From assembly GCF_023343835.1 (NCBI RefSeq), contig NC_064447.1, forward strand, positions 12,181,501 to 12,245,500: a stretch of 64,000 nucleotides of DNA. The letters are read 5' to 3'. This DNA comes from Lagopus muta. Lineage: Eukaryota > Chordata > Aves > Galliformes > Phasianidae. Below, in pieces: positions 25,701 to 39,695 of the stretch; positions within the stretch are counted from its first letter, which is position 1; every line of letters starts with the position of its first letter. The notes beneath the pieces were generated by a model. That model saw nothing but the letters and a program-made list of their open reading frames with translations. It ran no database searches and had not been told where the DNA came from. Made by a program: the position numbers and the translations under genes.

Positions 25701-26095
25701 CTCTAATGATCAATTCAGATGGGATTTTTCATTACTTATTAAGAAGTCACTTGAGGTATTTTCAATGAAGGGTGAGAGGATCAAGGCTCGCCTGTAAGCC
25801 TTTCTGAAGAAAGATTTCTGTTCAGTCATTATAGCACCATCTAGAAGAGATGCTCTGGGTACACTGGACTTCTCCATGTGTTGTGCTGTTGGGTATCTTG
25901 AAACTGCTGCTAAAATACAGAGTGGTGAATTCCTACCTTACCTCGTTCTCCTACTTGTGTCCTCTCCCTTTCTACTCCCAGATGAGTAAAGTTTGGAACG
26001 AATTGAAGCCGAAGTTGAGCTGCCTATTTGTGGGATCGAGCAATATGCCAACTCCACCACTGTCACCTCCAGATGGAAACTTCTTTTCCAATTAA
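10112..26095 (+). CDS. SNX8: Sorting nexin-8 (complete, 11 coding exons, 448 aa)
   Basis: SNX8 is a PX-BAR sorting nexin on early endosomes that acts in endosome-to-trans-Golgi transport. Coding exons are 10112-10169, 17387-17577, 18948-19065, 20654-20775, 21312-21392, 22317-22477, 22866-22998, 24052-24120, 24929-25078, 25469-25618 and 25982-26095. They total 1347 nt including TAA, in phase throughout, giving 448 residues against 465 in human. The PX domain spans about residues 60-165, with the phosphoinositide-binding RRYNDF at 91-96 and the proline-rich PPKR loop at 116-119. A BAR-type coiled-coil region fills roughly residues 190-430, including DFLPADIQAQFAASRELIRN and LRNYFSLYCLHQETQLIH. 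The tail is PTPPLSPPDGNFFSN. Translation may begin at Met1 (weak context) or at Met6 at 10127 (GCCGCGATGG, stronger). Human SNX8 also has both methionines. Intron 1 is the longest at 7.2 kb. The call rests on near-identity to the human protein. Confidence 0.96.
10170..17386 (+). other. SNX8 intron 1 (7.2 kb)
   Basis: Between coding exons 1 and 2 I see no further SNX8 coding exon, and the flanking phases join directly. The first about 600 bp is still CpG island. There is a long T tract near 13072-13108 broken by one GGGTGG. No CR1 copy or RNA gene is recognisable. Confidence 0.7.
20893..21069 (+). mobile_element. CR1 LINE 3'-end fragment
   Basis: In SNX8 intron 4 this stretch resembles the CR1 3' region in sense: ACAGAGGCTGTGGGTGCTCC, then TGGAGCTGTTCAAGACCAGG, GGTCACTTCCAAC and a tail of ATTCTGTAGTTCTGTA, a form of the CR1 terminal octamer repeat. 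It is a truncated old copy of about 180 bp, typical of CR1. Confidence 0.85.
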
Positions 26096-29000
26096 TACTC
26101 CGAGCACCTACCGTGAGCAAGAAGTGCAATCAAGGGAGGGGTCGGACCTCTACCTCCAGATGTTAGAATGAATCCTCCAAACAGCTTTTTTTTTTTTTTT
26201 TTTCCTTTTTAAATACTGCTGCTTTGAGCTGCTCTCTGGTTTAGACAGACTGGATGTGGGGCAGAACATACAGATAAAAAGACACTTAATTTTGGAATGC
26301 TCTAGGGCAGAGCTGATTTTTCGTTATCTTGCAGACAGTCTCTGTGGGGTCAGGATGTGGCATGGTGCAGTAGGTGATGCAGTGTTATTGCTGATGCCTC
26401 TGCACTGTGTACTAACTGTCCTCTGAGAAGGCTTATCTGCACACATGCTGAGAAGCTTCTGAAGTGCTGAGATGGACAGGATATCTGAAGCACTTGCTCA
26501 TAGAGGAGATATGGATTTCCTTTAAAGTTTGGGAGGGGCCTGTGTTATGGGCATATGGAGAAAAGGAAAGCTGAAAGCCATCCCATGGGTAGTTGGCTGG
26601 ATTTGAATTGTTATTGCTAAACCTTAAAGCAAAATATATGAACAAAGTGTCTGGGTTCACTAAGCTGGATGGGTGCAGGGCCCTGCTGCTGTAGCACAGC
26701 TGTTTTCCCATGGAGGCTCAGCACTGTGTGTCAGTATTGATTCAGTTTGTGGTGGCAGGGCAGCCTGGGGACTTGCTCATCTGATTCTGTCCTGGGCCAA
26801 AGATGACTGGGTTGGGGAACCTAGAGGAGTTTGCCCGGCATAAATGGGAATATAATTGAATGAGACACTCCTTAATTGTAATCTACTCGTGTTATCCAAG
26901 CTGGACAGCTACAGCAGAGCATGTCTAATTTCTCCTGGAGGTTCTGACATCCACCTGCTGAGTGGCTGCTTAGGACTGTGGGAGAGCTGTGATCCCATGG
27001 CTGGTGTCTCCTCTGTCCAGTATGAAATGAAGGATCCTGTCACGCTGGTGGGCTGGGACACAGTGCTGATAAAATGGATTAGCAGAATCAGTATTTATTG
27101 GGTATTACTGCAGTTGTCTTTTCCAGCTCTGGATAGCACCAGAGTGTGTGAAGAGAAGGCTGTGGCAGTGGCAGTTCTTTCTCTCTAGAAATAGCACAGC
27201 CCTCAGTAATGGGGTTTTCTGGATGATATCTGATAAAGGGACTAATTATTCTCCGTGTCTCACTTTGTATCTCCAGTGACTTTCCCTCTTGAGGCAAATG
27301 GCAGGGGGAGAACTTGTGTGTCACGTTACTTTAGGGGGAATTTTCTCCTCTGGAGAAAGTGATAAGTGAAGAAACTATAAATGTATACAGCAAAACTCAA
27401 CGTGATCAGGACTCCCCTTAACCTGCCTTTGTGGGACCAAGCGAGCTGCCAAAGGGGAGCTTGACACTTGGCTTCTTACTGTTTTCTTCTCTAGGCAGAA
27501 AGGAAGCACATTATGAAGGGTGAAAGCTCACTGTTAAACTGGAACTGTTACAGTATTTTCCCTTTGGGGAACTTCCTCAGTAGCAGGAAATAGATTTACA
27601 TCTTCCCATCACAAAAGGCTTTTTTTTTATATCTTTTATTTAGAAAATTAAATGCAACAAGAGATCTTCAACCAGGTGGAAATTACGAGTTAGATTCAAG
27701 AGCAACATAATAAGCTATTTGCCCAGTTTCATATCCCCATTTCCCCCTCAGTATGAGGGAAAGTGCACTTTCTGTGGGTGAAGTTTAGGGGCGCTGGGCC
27801 TTCAGGAGTCTGTAGGGTGCTTGTTTAACAACCTTGTTCAGAATTCACTTTCAAGAGCTTTTTTTAGCAGTTCAGATGTTAACTCTCTTCTGAGTCTTCC
27901 CTCCTATGCACTGCCCTGGTCCACTAACTGAAATGGCTGTGACAGATCTTTCCTGAAGATTTCCAAAGTGATGTAGAAAAGATTCTGTTTGCAAACCAGA
28001 GCAAAACTGGTTGGGGAGGGAAATGTTTCTACAGTAAAATAGCAAATAAGGCATCATCTCAAGAACGTCACAAAAGGGGGATGTAGGATTGGTTTGTTTG
28101 GGTTCTTTTCCCCCCTCCCTTGCTTGACCTTGTCTTGACTGGGAACGCAGTAAGCGTGAAAAACATTTAACCATATTCTTCAGTGCTCTTCATCCTATTG
28201 CCTTTAGAAGTTGCTGGCTGGTTATAGACAGTGACTTGTTTTGTCTTAGTACCCATTCTCCTTTACTGAGCTTTGATTGTTGAAGTGGTGAGCAGACAAA
28301 TTGAGAAAATGCTGTATGTTCCAGTGGAAGATCTGGTCTGACTGGGGTGTGCTCTGTGAGCTTGTACTTGGCAAGTTCTCTGCAGTGAAACATTTCTTTT
28401 TCTTCCCCCTAACTGAAAAGTATAATTTCAGATTTTAAAAACAAAAGAGCCCACAAAAAGAATGGAATTTGCTGTTCTTCCAAGCAAGAATTCTCTAGTT
28501 CAGATGTACGGACTGCTATACGTATGCACAGACCACACAGCCTCTAAAGAAACTGGAATTATGTTACTTGAGAAAACACTTGTTATTACGTTGTCAGCTG
28601 TTGCCTCTTTGAGGACAGCTGTTTTGGGGTGGGATTTTCTTGTTTTGCTTTTCTTTTGTTTTTATTTCATTCATCTGCTATTTTGAAAACAAAAGGCTGA
28701 TATCCTCAAAGCTGATACAGCTGATGGCACTCTGAGTTCATTTCGTACCGAACCATCAAGCTCCTGTCCAGAGTTTCATACAGCCATTCATTTTCAAACC
28801 TTCAGTGTGGGAGGCTGACCAGTGTACCAACAGCAGTATCATATTTACTTCAGTAGCTGAGGGATGTCTTTGCTGTTTTGGTCCTCCTGAGAGATGTGTC
28901 AGACCTGCAGACAGGTCCTTGCTCCAGAGGAATGCAGCAGGGAATCAACCGAGTTGTCTTCAGTTCTCTATCTACCCTGGTTCCAATGGACAGGGGACAG

Positions 29001-31200
29001 AACGAGTTGCCTGTGTGCTGTTGCTGCAGCAAACTGTGACTGTCTGCAAGGGTGAGAAGAGGACTTCAGTTGTTGGTTCCATTGCTGTAGCTGGGTAGAT
29101 TGCAACAAGCACTGAGCAAACGATGAGGCTAACTGAAGAGCACGTGCTGCCTGTTGCAGTACTGCTGCTCCTGTAAGATGTTGCACCAAAGAGTTAATGT
29201 GCCTTCTCCAGTGGAAGCTTTCTGTGCAGTGCTGGAGCTTACAGTGACTCTCATGTTTAAAATAACAGTGATAGAAAAGGCCTCCAGTCTTTCTGTCTGT
29301 GTCTCAAATATCATAGAGGTATCAGGGTGGCAAAGAATGGGGACCTGGAAAACATGTCTTACCAGAAGGGCTATGTGTTTTTGTCACTCTTAAGGTCACC
29401 TCTGCTCTAAGCTGTGACTGGCACTATTCAGGCTTTTTGACCAACACTGCATGTTGAAAAGCTTTCCCAACGACTACATTTACAATACAACCTTGATCTT
29501 TGCTTCTTTTCCTCTTTCCCCCTTCTTTGAAAGCTGCTCTTTGTAACGTTTCCAACAGTGCCTTGCTGCATTCCCGTGCATTTACTCTTCTGCTCTGATC
29601 ACACAGGGGTGCAGTTCCTGGCATTTTTACAGACTAATTCATGGTCTCCACTTTCTGCTGCTCCTAAAAGACAAACTACTAGCTGGGGATGTAAGCAGTC
29701 TCCACACCTGCAGCACAAGCAATAGTCACTACTTATGAGCAAAAACTCCATGCTGGTGAAAGCATCTTCGTAAAAGGATTGAACTGATTGCATAATAAAT
29801 GCAAGTGCAGGCCTGAGCTGTGCTTGTTCTTTTCTTATCCACGTTCCCAGAGCAAGAGAATGTAATTTGTTCGCTCTTGATTTACAGTTTCCACCAGGAA
29901 ATAAATTGGGATAACACAAGAGGTATCAGCTGCCAGTCACTCCCTTTCCTACCATGCAGTGAGGTTTTACATCCCATTACTAACAACCTCACCTCTTTGT
30001 GCTCCCTTTCTCTCCCTTCCTTGCCTCAAGCCATTCTCTGAACCAGAACAGCCAGAAACTCATACAGCTATGTCAGAAACACAGGTGAGTATCAAAAGCT
30101 TTGTAAATAGTCATTGTGCAGCACACACAAAAAAAGAAAAAAAATATAAGATAACTCCTATCCTTTAAGTCTGAGCTGTGGCTTAGGGAGCAGATGAAGC
30201 AGGACATTTTTTGTGTGATGTGAGTGATTCAGAATTGCAGGGAGGAGAGGAGAAGAAACAATCTTGTTCAGAGGGTATGAATCTGCCTGCCTGGAATATC
30301 CTGTATCTTTGCTTTGCTCAAATAGCCTTATGTATGAAGCACTTTATCCAAATGCAGGAATTAAAGACCTATTACTACAGCTGGTAGACTGGAAATGTTT
30401 ACAGATTCTATAGGACATTCCACGATTCTGTTACGTGTGTTTGTAAAAATGTTTAAAGAAAACAAAAGACCTATAAAGTTCCACATGTGATATTTCCAGC
30501 AGAGTGCTATGTGTATTTCACTGTCCACCATGCTGAGTTGGGCTGATCTGAGAGCTGTCAGCTCACAGGCTGCAGGCACGTGGCAGAGCCTGCAACCATG
30601 GGTGCACTGCACTTTGTAGCATGGAGTTGCTGAAAGGTGGGATTTTGTTCAGTGTGTTTCTACCTGTCTGTATATCCAAGCTGACAGCAGGAACTGCACA
30701 CTGAAGGCAGAGCTCAAACAGGACAGCTCTAGCAGAAGTTGTTTTCTTGACTTGTACAAATTTATGCAAATCTGAGCTGGAGAATCTGGAAGGGAGCTCT
30801 ACCAGAGCTTTTCCAAGGGCTCTCACAGCACTTACCAAGCCTTGCTTTCTCCTGGGAAATAATGCTGAATATGGAACTGCATAAAAGCTGATACAGAGAA
30901 GATGCTCGATAGCTTTTGCTATTAGCCTGAGAGAGACAGCAAACATACTTCTATAAAAGGAAGCAGTCTGCAGAGAAGCCCATCAACCATCCAGAAACCT
31001 GGCAGCTGTTTACAATGGGACAACACATGCTTTTGCTGAAAAAACACTTTAATTTTCTAAAAATGTTTTTAGCCATGATGAAAAACCCAAATATATTAAC
31101 AATATGAGAACTTCCTGTTAGCCCTCCATTTCTTGAGAGTTGTAATCAAGTAACTACTCAGGCATATCATAGGGACTTCACAGCATGGAAATTCTTACTA
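26096..31200. other. SNX8 3' UTR and SNX8-NUDT1 intergenic DNA
   Basis: After the SNX8 stop codon there is no recognisable coding exon before NUDT1. SNX8 presumably uses a polyadenylation signal in this stretch. Candidates are ATTAAA at about 27648, AATAAA at 29794-29799 and AATAAA at 29900-29905, and sequence alone does not choose among them. A T-run lies near 26186-26205. I see no repeat I can name. Confidence 0.6.
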
Positions 31201-31202
31201 TG

Positions 31203-31208
31203 TTTATT
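31203..31208 (-). terminator. NUDT1 polyadenylation signal
   Basis: TTTATT on the plus strand is AATAAA on the minus strand. It lies about 160 bp beyond the NUDT1 stop codon, a reasonable distance for a short 3' UTR. Confidence 0.65.
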
Positions 31209-31366
31209 TCTGCTCTAAGAAATCCCCTTATTTTCTTTACTTCCCTGTGAGCTGGCAGTCAGCCTCTTCTTGCGGGGGAGCTGAGAAAGGAGCCCCCTGG
31301 AAGCACTTGTGGTGTCCCAGCCCAATGTGGGCAGCAGCACGTGGAATGAATGCTTCTGCCTTCCTC

Positions 31367-34300
31367 TTAAACTTCCTCCACTTCTTTCAGGGTGTGTTCC
31401 ACAATGGTGTCTTGTCCTTGGAACTTAAAGTAGCCACGAAACAACTTTCTCTGAAGCACCAATGGGAACCAAAAGACATCATCTGGCCACATTTGTTTGA
31501 ACGGCACCTCATCCAGTTGAAACCACTGAGGCTGCATTTCTGTTGAGGGAAAAAACAATTTTGTTTGAAATTTTCTCATGGTATTTTGCCGCCTGGAGTT
31601 CCACTGTGTCAACAAACAGCTTTGGGTTACAGCCCTGCTGCCTCCCTCCTCTGGAATTTCTGCAGGAACAGTTCTGCATTTATGTATGAGCAGTGCATTT
31701 CAAAAGCAAACACACGTCAGCTCTGTGAGTTACCCACCATCGCTTTCCTTTGGCTCTCCATGAAACTGATCCGCTCGGAAAACGTGAACTTCCATCAGTT
31801 CAGAGTTGCCTATAAATTCAAAAGTGATCTGACCCATCTTCTGCAAGGTGTCCACAGTCAGCCCGCTCTCTTCCAGGAGCTCCCTGTACAAAAAACAGGC
31901 GTTTTTATAGGAAAGCAAGCAGTGGGAGAACAAAAAGCAGCAGTTAACCTTACACTACGTCCAGAACTCCTCCTGTGCCTGCAACAAAGCAGGGTTCTGG
32001 CTCACATCACACTACGTAGCCCACTGGCACCAGACTGGAGCGATGTCAGACTGACTCATGAGTTACCTCAGTGTGCTATAGAGGCCATGGGGAAAGTACT
32101 CTGTTAGAGGGGGAGGATTCACCAAGATGACCTGGCAGGGCTTACATTCCATGCAAGAGAATGGTATTTCCTGAGGTTACTTAGAAATGGGCTATCACAA
32201 ATGTGTTAAGCTGGATGTGGCTTAAGAACTCTGAGAAGAGCTTTGTTTAGACGAGCAGAAGGCTTTGCCAACATCAGGCTAAAGCTTTTAGAACTGTGGT
32301 GACATAAATAAGGAACGTGAGAACATCTCTTCTATGCTGCTACAAAAATCGGCCACTTCTGAGGCAAAGCGAAGCTCATGCAAGTAACAGTACGCACTGT
32401 GTGACCTCCCAGTTAAAAGCCATATCAAAACCACAAAATAATCATGTAAACCTTCAGTTTCTGCTCCTCAGAAGTACTTTCCGTGTCAGAGAGAGGCTGA
32501 GAGACAAGTCTTCTAAGAGCAGTCTGTGAGACTTGCCAAGCAGCCCTTTCCAAGCCCTTACCACGCGTGGCCACTTGAAGCCCTTCAAATCACTTTTTCT
32601 TTCTATGCCACACGCTCATGTTGGTTTTTTTTTTTAACCTGCTGCTAAGAGACTTTGAAACTTGTCCTGGTTAGTCTACTCCCTACAAAGGTAAGGGATA
32701 CTTTGAACTATCTTCAGATAAAGATAATAACTAATGCAGTTGTACATTTGGCAGAAACCCGACAATTTCAAAACAGAAATGATTTTTGAGGCTCCAGCTT
32801 TCTCTGACATCAGTTTCATGGATCCCATCCTTCAAAACTGTACTGCAATCTGATGCCTTAGCTAATTCTGGTTGATATTCCCAGAAAATGATGCCAAAAA
32901 CAGGCAGTTTTCAACCAAGAAAACTAAAAGCCTCGTTTCACAGGCTGTGGTAAAGGTCCAATAAGCACAACGCTGCTGTGGTTTATTCAATAATTTATCT
33001 GTGAGCTGTTGGGCTCTGGATATAGTAAACACAAACATTGCAGTGGATAGAAAACTGGAGAAATTGCACTAGCTGACAGCTTTCCTTACAGGATGTGCCA
33101 CTGAATAGCTGTGAGCGCCCAGGCACCCGTGTGAACATGACGGACTCAGCGGAGCACAGTGATCATTCAGGGCACTCTGTTCTCATTGCAGCTTAATACC
33201 TAGCAGTCCAGTGTGTAAAGATTAACTTCAGGTTACACCACTGCCAGCTGAGGCAACCACAGCCTAACAGCTCAAATCCTGCCACAAAGCAGAGCGCTGC
33301 AGTGAAGTTTTACTTGGGCTGCACGACACCTCCTGGAGGAGAGCTGAACCCACACCCGTCCCAGGGCCGGCAGCCCCGTGCTGGTGCAGCTCCCAGTCAG
33401 GAAGGAGGGCAGCGTGCCCAGCTGGCCCTGTCTCTGGGGTCTGCTTTCTCCTCAGCTGACCTGAGCAGGAGTCAGGGGTATAATTCTGCAATGAGCTCTG
33501 AAGAAATGGCTGCAGAGCAGGCTGTGTCATGGTCTGCAGCAGCAGGCGTTGTTTCTGCTGTGTGACATTGCACTGAGATGGCTGGAACATCCACCACCAA
33601 GCATCTCGTGGGAATTACAGCTCCAATTTTTAACCCCAAGCTAGCACAGATAAATACATGTGTGGGTTCTAAATTAATCAAGTCATCTCACTCCATGCTC
33701 ATTGATGACATGAGCAAACGAAGGCCTGATTTAAGTAGTGAGACAGATCTCCCACCCTCAACTCAGAGATGATAAATTGTACGTAGACACGATGTAAGCA
33801 CCAGCTGCATTAACCTGGTGCTCCGCTGCACACAGACAGAGGCCTCTTCCCCCCTGATGAGCTCACTCACCACACAGCCCCGGCGGTTACACTGACACAG
33901 CTGAGGAAACAGTGCAAAAGCTGTTAGGAATCTGTTAAGCAACACTAAACTTCCTGCAGGTGCAAAGGTAAAGTTGGGGATAGATCAAGGAGGTAGCAAA
34001 GCACGGCTTTATATCTGCAAAGCTCGTGTAAACAAGAAGGTAGAACCTGCTGTTTCATTTCAGTGACTAAAATGAAGAAAGTCCTGCAGTGAACCATTGC
34101 TGTCCAAACCCTGGAATGACAGAATTCTGCTCCTGAATTCAGTGCCTGCATGCAGTGAAACAGTCAGTTTCTATAGTGCTGTTCATGAGGCACCTTCAAG
34201 TGAAATTCCTAGTATTCTTCACTAAGCTCTTCTCACAGACTACTAAAAATGTAAGTGGAATTTAGCACCTTTAAGGCAGCAGCAGCCCGCTGCCATAAGC

Positions 34301-34786
34301 TGCAACGCCGCTATACGGCCAAACGAGAACGGTGCATCTACAGGAACGTCGCAAGAGCCTCTGCTCAATGCTCGAGCAATAGGTGTCAGCGGCTCAGGAC
34401 GGCGGCAGGGAGGATGCTCGCTAGCTGCAGTTACTCCTGGACTGGAAGACGCTCGGAGGTTTGCAGCAGCCAGGTGACGGGGAGCCGGGATGGTCCGTAA
34501 CGGCGGTGCTGAGCCGCCTGCGTGCAGGAAGGAGCGCTGCACGGACGTGTGAAGGCGGCACGGCGCTTACGGGGCCGCTACGGATCCCCAGGAGCGCCCG
34601 ACTCCCTCCGCCCCTCTCCCAGGCCGGGCCTCACCTGCGCGCAGCATCCTCGATGCTCTCTCCCGGCTGCACTTTTCCTCCAAAGCCGTTCCAGAGCCCG
34701 GCCCCGAACCCGCGTTTCTTCATGCCCAGAAGGACGCGGGACGGCTGCACCACCAGCACGAGGGTGAAGAGCCTGGAGGCGGACAT
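31367..34786 (-). CDS. NUDT1: Oxidised purine nucleoside triphosphatase MTH1 (complete, three coding exons, 156 aa)
   Basis: NUDT1 hydrolyses 8-oxo-dGTP, 2-hydroxy-dATP and related oxidised purine triphosphates to monophosphates, keeping them out of DNA in nucleus, cytosol and mitochondria. Coding exons are 34786-34635, 31883-31738 and 31539-31367, totalling 471 nt with TAA, or 156 residues, exactly the human p18 length. The full Nudix box (GX5EX7REUXEEXGU) spans residues 37-59, with catalytic and metal-binding E52, E55 and E56. Substrate-pocket residues known from human MTH1 are at the same numbers: F27, N33, W117, D119 and D120. The protein starts [20 protein letters not shown] and ends [12 protein letters not shown]. 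The start codon has a G at -3. The gene is tail to tail with SNX8 and shares its promoter with MRM2. I see no upstream in-frame start like those that make the longer human isoforms. Confidence 0.97.
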
Positions 34787-35078
34787 GGCGCCGCGCCGCG
34801 CGGGGCGCCTGAGGGCAGCGCGCGGGCCGAGGAGGCGCGAGGCGCAGCGGAGCCCCTCCGCACAGCACGGGGCGCCTCACGCACCGCCACCCCGTCACAG
34901 ACCCTCCAGCTCGCCGCTCCCCCTGCTCTCCCTTCACCTTCCCGTATTCCCTCGCTCCCGGCCCTGCCCCAAACACCACGGTTTCCCGTTCTCCCCGCGC
35001 CCGGCTCTTCCCGCGCCTCATCGGCCGCGGCTCCGCCCTCAGCTCCGCCCCAGCGCGGGGCGGGAGGCGGCGGCCGCC
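34787..35078. promoter_or_regulatory. Bidirectional CpG promoter of NUDT1 and MRM2
   Basis: Only 292 bp separate the NUDT1 start codon (minus) from the MRM2 start codon (plus), so both cores must sit here. The stretch is CpG-rich without a TATA box. It has an E2F-like TTCCCGCG (35008-35015), a second TTTCCCGTT just before it, and GC boxes (CCGCCC) at about 35031-35053. The CpG island extends from about 34.3 to 35.26 kb. The same head-to-head pair exists in human. Confidence 0.88.
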
Positions 35079-36954
<1,876 letters not shown>

Positions 36955-37136
36955 AAGCTGGGAAATACAGAATATCAAACAGGTGATCAGAGACAGACTG
37001 GAAATCTGAACGTGGCATGTGTTTAAAGAAAACTCCCAGCATGAAGATCCCCAGCTTGAACTGTTAGATTGCTGAGAACAACCTCAGGAAATCTGCTGCA
37101 ATTCTCACAAAGTACATCATGCTTTTCAAATATGAA

Positions 37137-37142
37137 AATAAA
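37137..37142 (+). terminator. MRM2 polyadenylation signal (proximal)
   Basis: AATAAA lies about 180 bp after the MRM2 stop codon. A second AATAAA at 37300-37305 could serve as a distal site. Confidence 0.6.
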
Positions 37143-37299
37143 ACCAGGGTGCTGCCCCACTGAGTTTATCCACTAATTGCACAAGCAGAGACATCCAATC
37201 TAGCTTCACACCTGTGGAGAAAACAGTAGGGAATGGAGAGCAATAATGGAGAGCAATAATCTGAAAGGCAACCTCTGGGGCTGTTGTAATGGAAATGAA

Positions 37300-37305
37300 A
37301 ATAAA
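37300..37305 (+). terminator. MRM2 polyadenylation signal (distal candidate)
   Basis: This is a second AATAAA, 346 bp after the stop codon, just beyond a small tandem duplication of GGAGAGCAATAAT near 37235-37260. Use of the proximal or distal site cannot be told from sequence. Confidence 0.45.
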
Positions 37306-37979
37306 GCAGTGATTTTATGAGTTCTTAACGTGTGCTTGAAAATCATTGCATTTCTAATGCTGTCAGATTTGAGACTAACCATAAAGGCGCTTGTCAGAAC
37401 GAGAGGGGCTGGCTGGGGGGGGGGTTGAGCCAATTTATTTCCTCTTCATCTTTCCTAAAAGCTGATGTCATTTATTAGCACACATCAAAACAGCGTTTTT
37501 GTGCACGTCAGAATCTGCATTGTCACATGTAGTCTCCAATGCAGACATTTCAAATGTCCGGCTCTGGCCCTGGAGTATTCAGCTGATGGCTTTGCTGCAT
37601 TTCCTAAAGATACAGCTTACGTTTAGAAATTGCTACTTCCCTGTGCTCATAAATCCAGTGACAGCAGGGCAGCATCGCCACAGCTGAGATAATTCCTGCC
37701 TACGTTCTCAGTAACGTTTTATGGCTGACCAGTAATGCTTATTAGGCAAAATGACAAGATTTTCCTAGAGCCCAGACAGGTAGAACTACTGATAAAACCG
37801 TGATTGAGTTGCCAGAGTTCAGTTTGCAAAAACAGATTTGGCCACTGCCTTATCTGGAAGCGACGGCTCCTCCATTAAACAGCGCTGCTATCGGGCTGGC
37901 TGTGCCAGGAGTTGTAAAAGGGGCTTCCGCATCTTCCTCGTCATAAATATACCATTTCGAATGGCTCGCGGATTTATCA
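37306..37979. other. MRM2-MAD1L1 intergenic spacer
   Basis: No coding exon is seen. A run of ten G bases lies in a G-rich patch near 37405-37426. The rest appears unique and moderately AT-rich until the MAD1L1 CpG island begins. Confidence 0.6.
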
Positions 37980-38500
37980 GATGGCAACTACTGTGAACTT
38001 TTCATTTCCACACGATTGCCAGCAGGCTCGGCACAGCCCGGCCCGCCACCACACAGCCGCGCCGCGACCCGGGCGGAGCATTACGGTACGAACATGAGCT
38101 GCGCGCCTCGTGCCGTCATTACGGCGTGGCGGGCCGCTCTTCTCGCGAGAGGCGGGCGCGAGTTCGCGTGAGATCTCGGCGGCGGGGCGAGGAGGGAGAT
38201 CCAAGCGGGCAGCGGCGGTGAGTGCGGGTGGAGGGGGAGCGGCGGGGAGGCGGCGTGCAGCGCTGCGCCCGGGGATCCCGCACCGCACTGCCCGCCGCAG
38301 CCCGCCTCCGCCCTTTGGCCTCGCCCATGGCTGAAGGCGGCGCTATGGGAGCGAGCGCGGCGGGCAGCGCCGCGTCCCCGTGCTCCCGTCCCGTGAGCGC
38401 AGGGCACGGCTGTGCCTCGCTCTGCCGTCTCGCGGACGGAGCCCCTCGCCCCGTGCTGCCCGTCCTTCGGCTGCTCGCGCCGAGGTGGGGTTGAGGGCTG
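37980..38500 (+). promoter_or_regulatory. MAD1L1 CpG-island promoter and non-coding first exon
   Basis: This CpG-rich block contains a strong splice donor (GCG|GTGAGT, exon end 38217) with no conserved coding sequence before it. It is best read as a 5' UTR exon spliced to the exon at 39692, where the MAD1L1 start codon lies four bases in. The core promoter is probably around the TCTCGCGAGA element at 38141-38150, but the transcription start is not determinable. Confidence 0.7.
38141..38150 (+). promoter_or_regulatory. TCTCGCGAGA palindromic promoter element
   Basis: This is an exact 10-bp match to the TCTCGCGAGA motif found in many vertebrate CpG-island housekeeping promoters, about 75 bp upstream of the inferred first-exon donor. 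Its position fits the core promoter of MAD1L1. Confidence 0.8.
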
Positions 38501-39585
38501 CTGTGGGGCGCTGAACGGAACAAAAATAAAACAAACGGTGGTGTTTTGCAGCAGGGCGTGCCTGACTTGTTTGCTGGTGCTGTCCCTGTTCTCCCCGCGC
38601 CCGGTTTGAGATCGGTTTGCTGGAAGCCTGTTGGCAGCGTTGTCTTGTCGTGCGTGGTAATGCAGAGCTTGTTTCTAATAAACGTTTTCGTTTGGGTTTT
38701 GAGTGACCTCTTCCCAGCGTGCTTCTGTTGTATCGGCTCCTTGTGATGACGTGAGTCCAAAGAGTGTTATTGCCGTGAGCTGGTGGGCCTGAGGGTCAGC
38801 CCTGAGCCTGGGCTGCTGTAAGTCTGTGTGTGTCCCGGTGCCTTTCCTGGCCCAGCCTCCTTTTGTGCTTCTGGCACTTGTAGGGCTTGCAGTTTCAGAG
38901 GAATTCACTTAAAGCTTCCCCAGGCATTCTGGGAGCGCCTTGCCAGCCTCTCTGACCTCCAGCTTTGATGCATTTGTGGCCATTTAGTGCTATTGCAAAT
39001 CTGAAGGAAGATTTTGCAAAAACTTCTACATGAACAAGGAGCTACGTCTCGCTGATGGAAGCGGTCTGTCAGGAGTGAGACGTGTTGAAAGTTACATACC
39101 AAAGTGCTGTTTGGAAGCCAGAATCAGGCTGCTTACAAGGCAGAGCTTGCTATCCTTGTGGGGTTTATTCTCTTCCTGCCCCAGCCCTTTTTTTGTTTGG
39201 GGGGCAGAGTGAGGAGTTCTTTTTGTGTGATGTGCTGCAGAGCTTCCTGTCCTGTGGTGTTAACTTGTATCCCTGAACCTATCCTGCTTACAGAGGAAGG
39301 GAGAGCTCATTTTGGTGTAACTTAAGGCAACTTCTGTTTGTATATTAACTTGCAGAGATTCGGGGGAATGTATCTAAATAAAAGCAAACCACTTTGGTTA
39401 TAACACCAAGAAGAGGACAGGTTTTTTTTGCCTCAATTCTTCATTCCAGAGATCTACAACTTCTGCCTCAGTTGTGTGGTGTTTTCTGGTTGAGGTGACC
39501 CCAGCAGTGGCAGGCAGGTTAGATTCTGTGCCGTGTAAGATGGAAGATGTTGCATTTTGTGCATTTTGTGTCATCTTAGGGCAGA

Positions 39586-39622
<37 letters not shown>

Positions 39623-39623
39623 T
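39586..39623. repeat. (TG)n(TA)n compound dinucleotide microsatellite
   Basis: About 18 bp of TG repeats runs directly into about 19 bp of TA repeats. It lies some 70 bp upstream of the acceptor of the first MAD1L1 coding exon. Confidence 0.95.
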
Positions 39624-39695
39624 TTAGTAGAGCATCTGTATACTCCAGATTGCTCTGGATGCTTCACTGATAACTTTTTATGTATTTCCAGAGCT

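Noticed and set aside
31565-32107. 180-codon plus-strand frame
   Set aside because: It is antisense to NUDT1 exon 2 and flanking introns, with no family resemblance.
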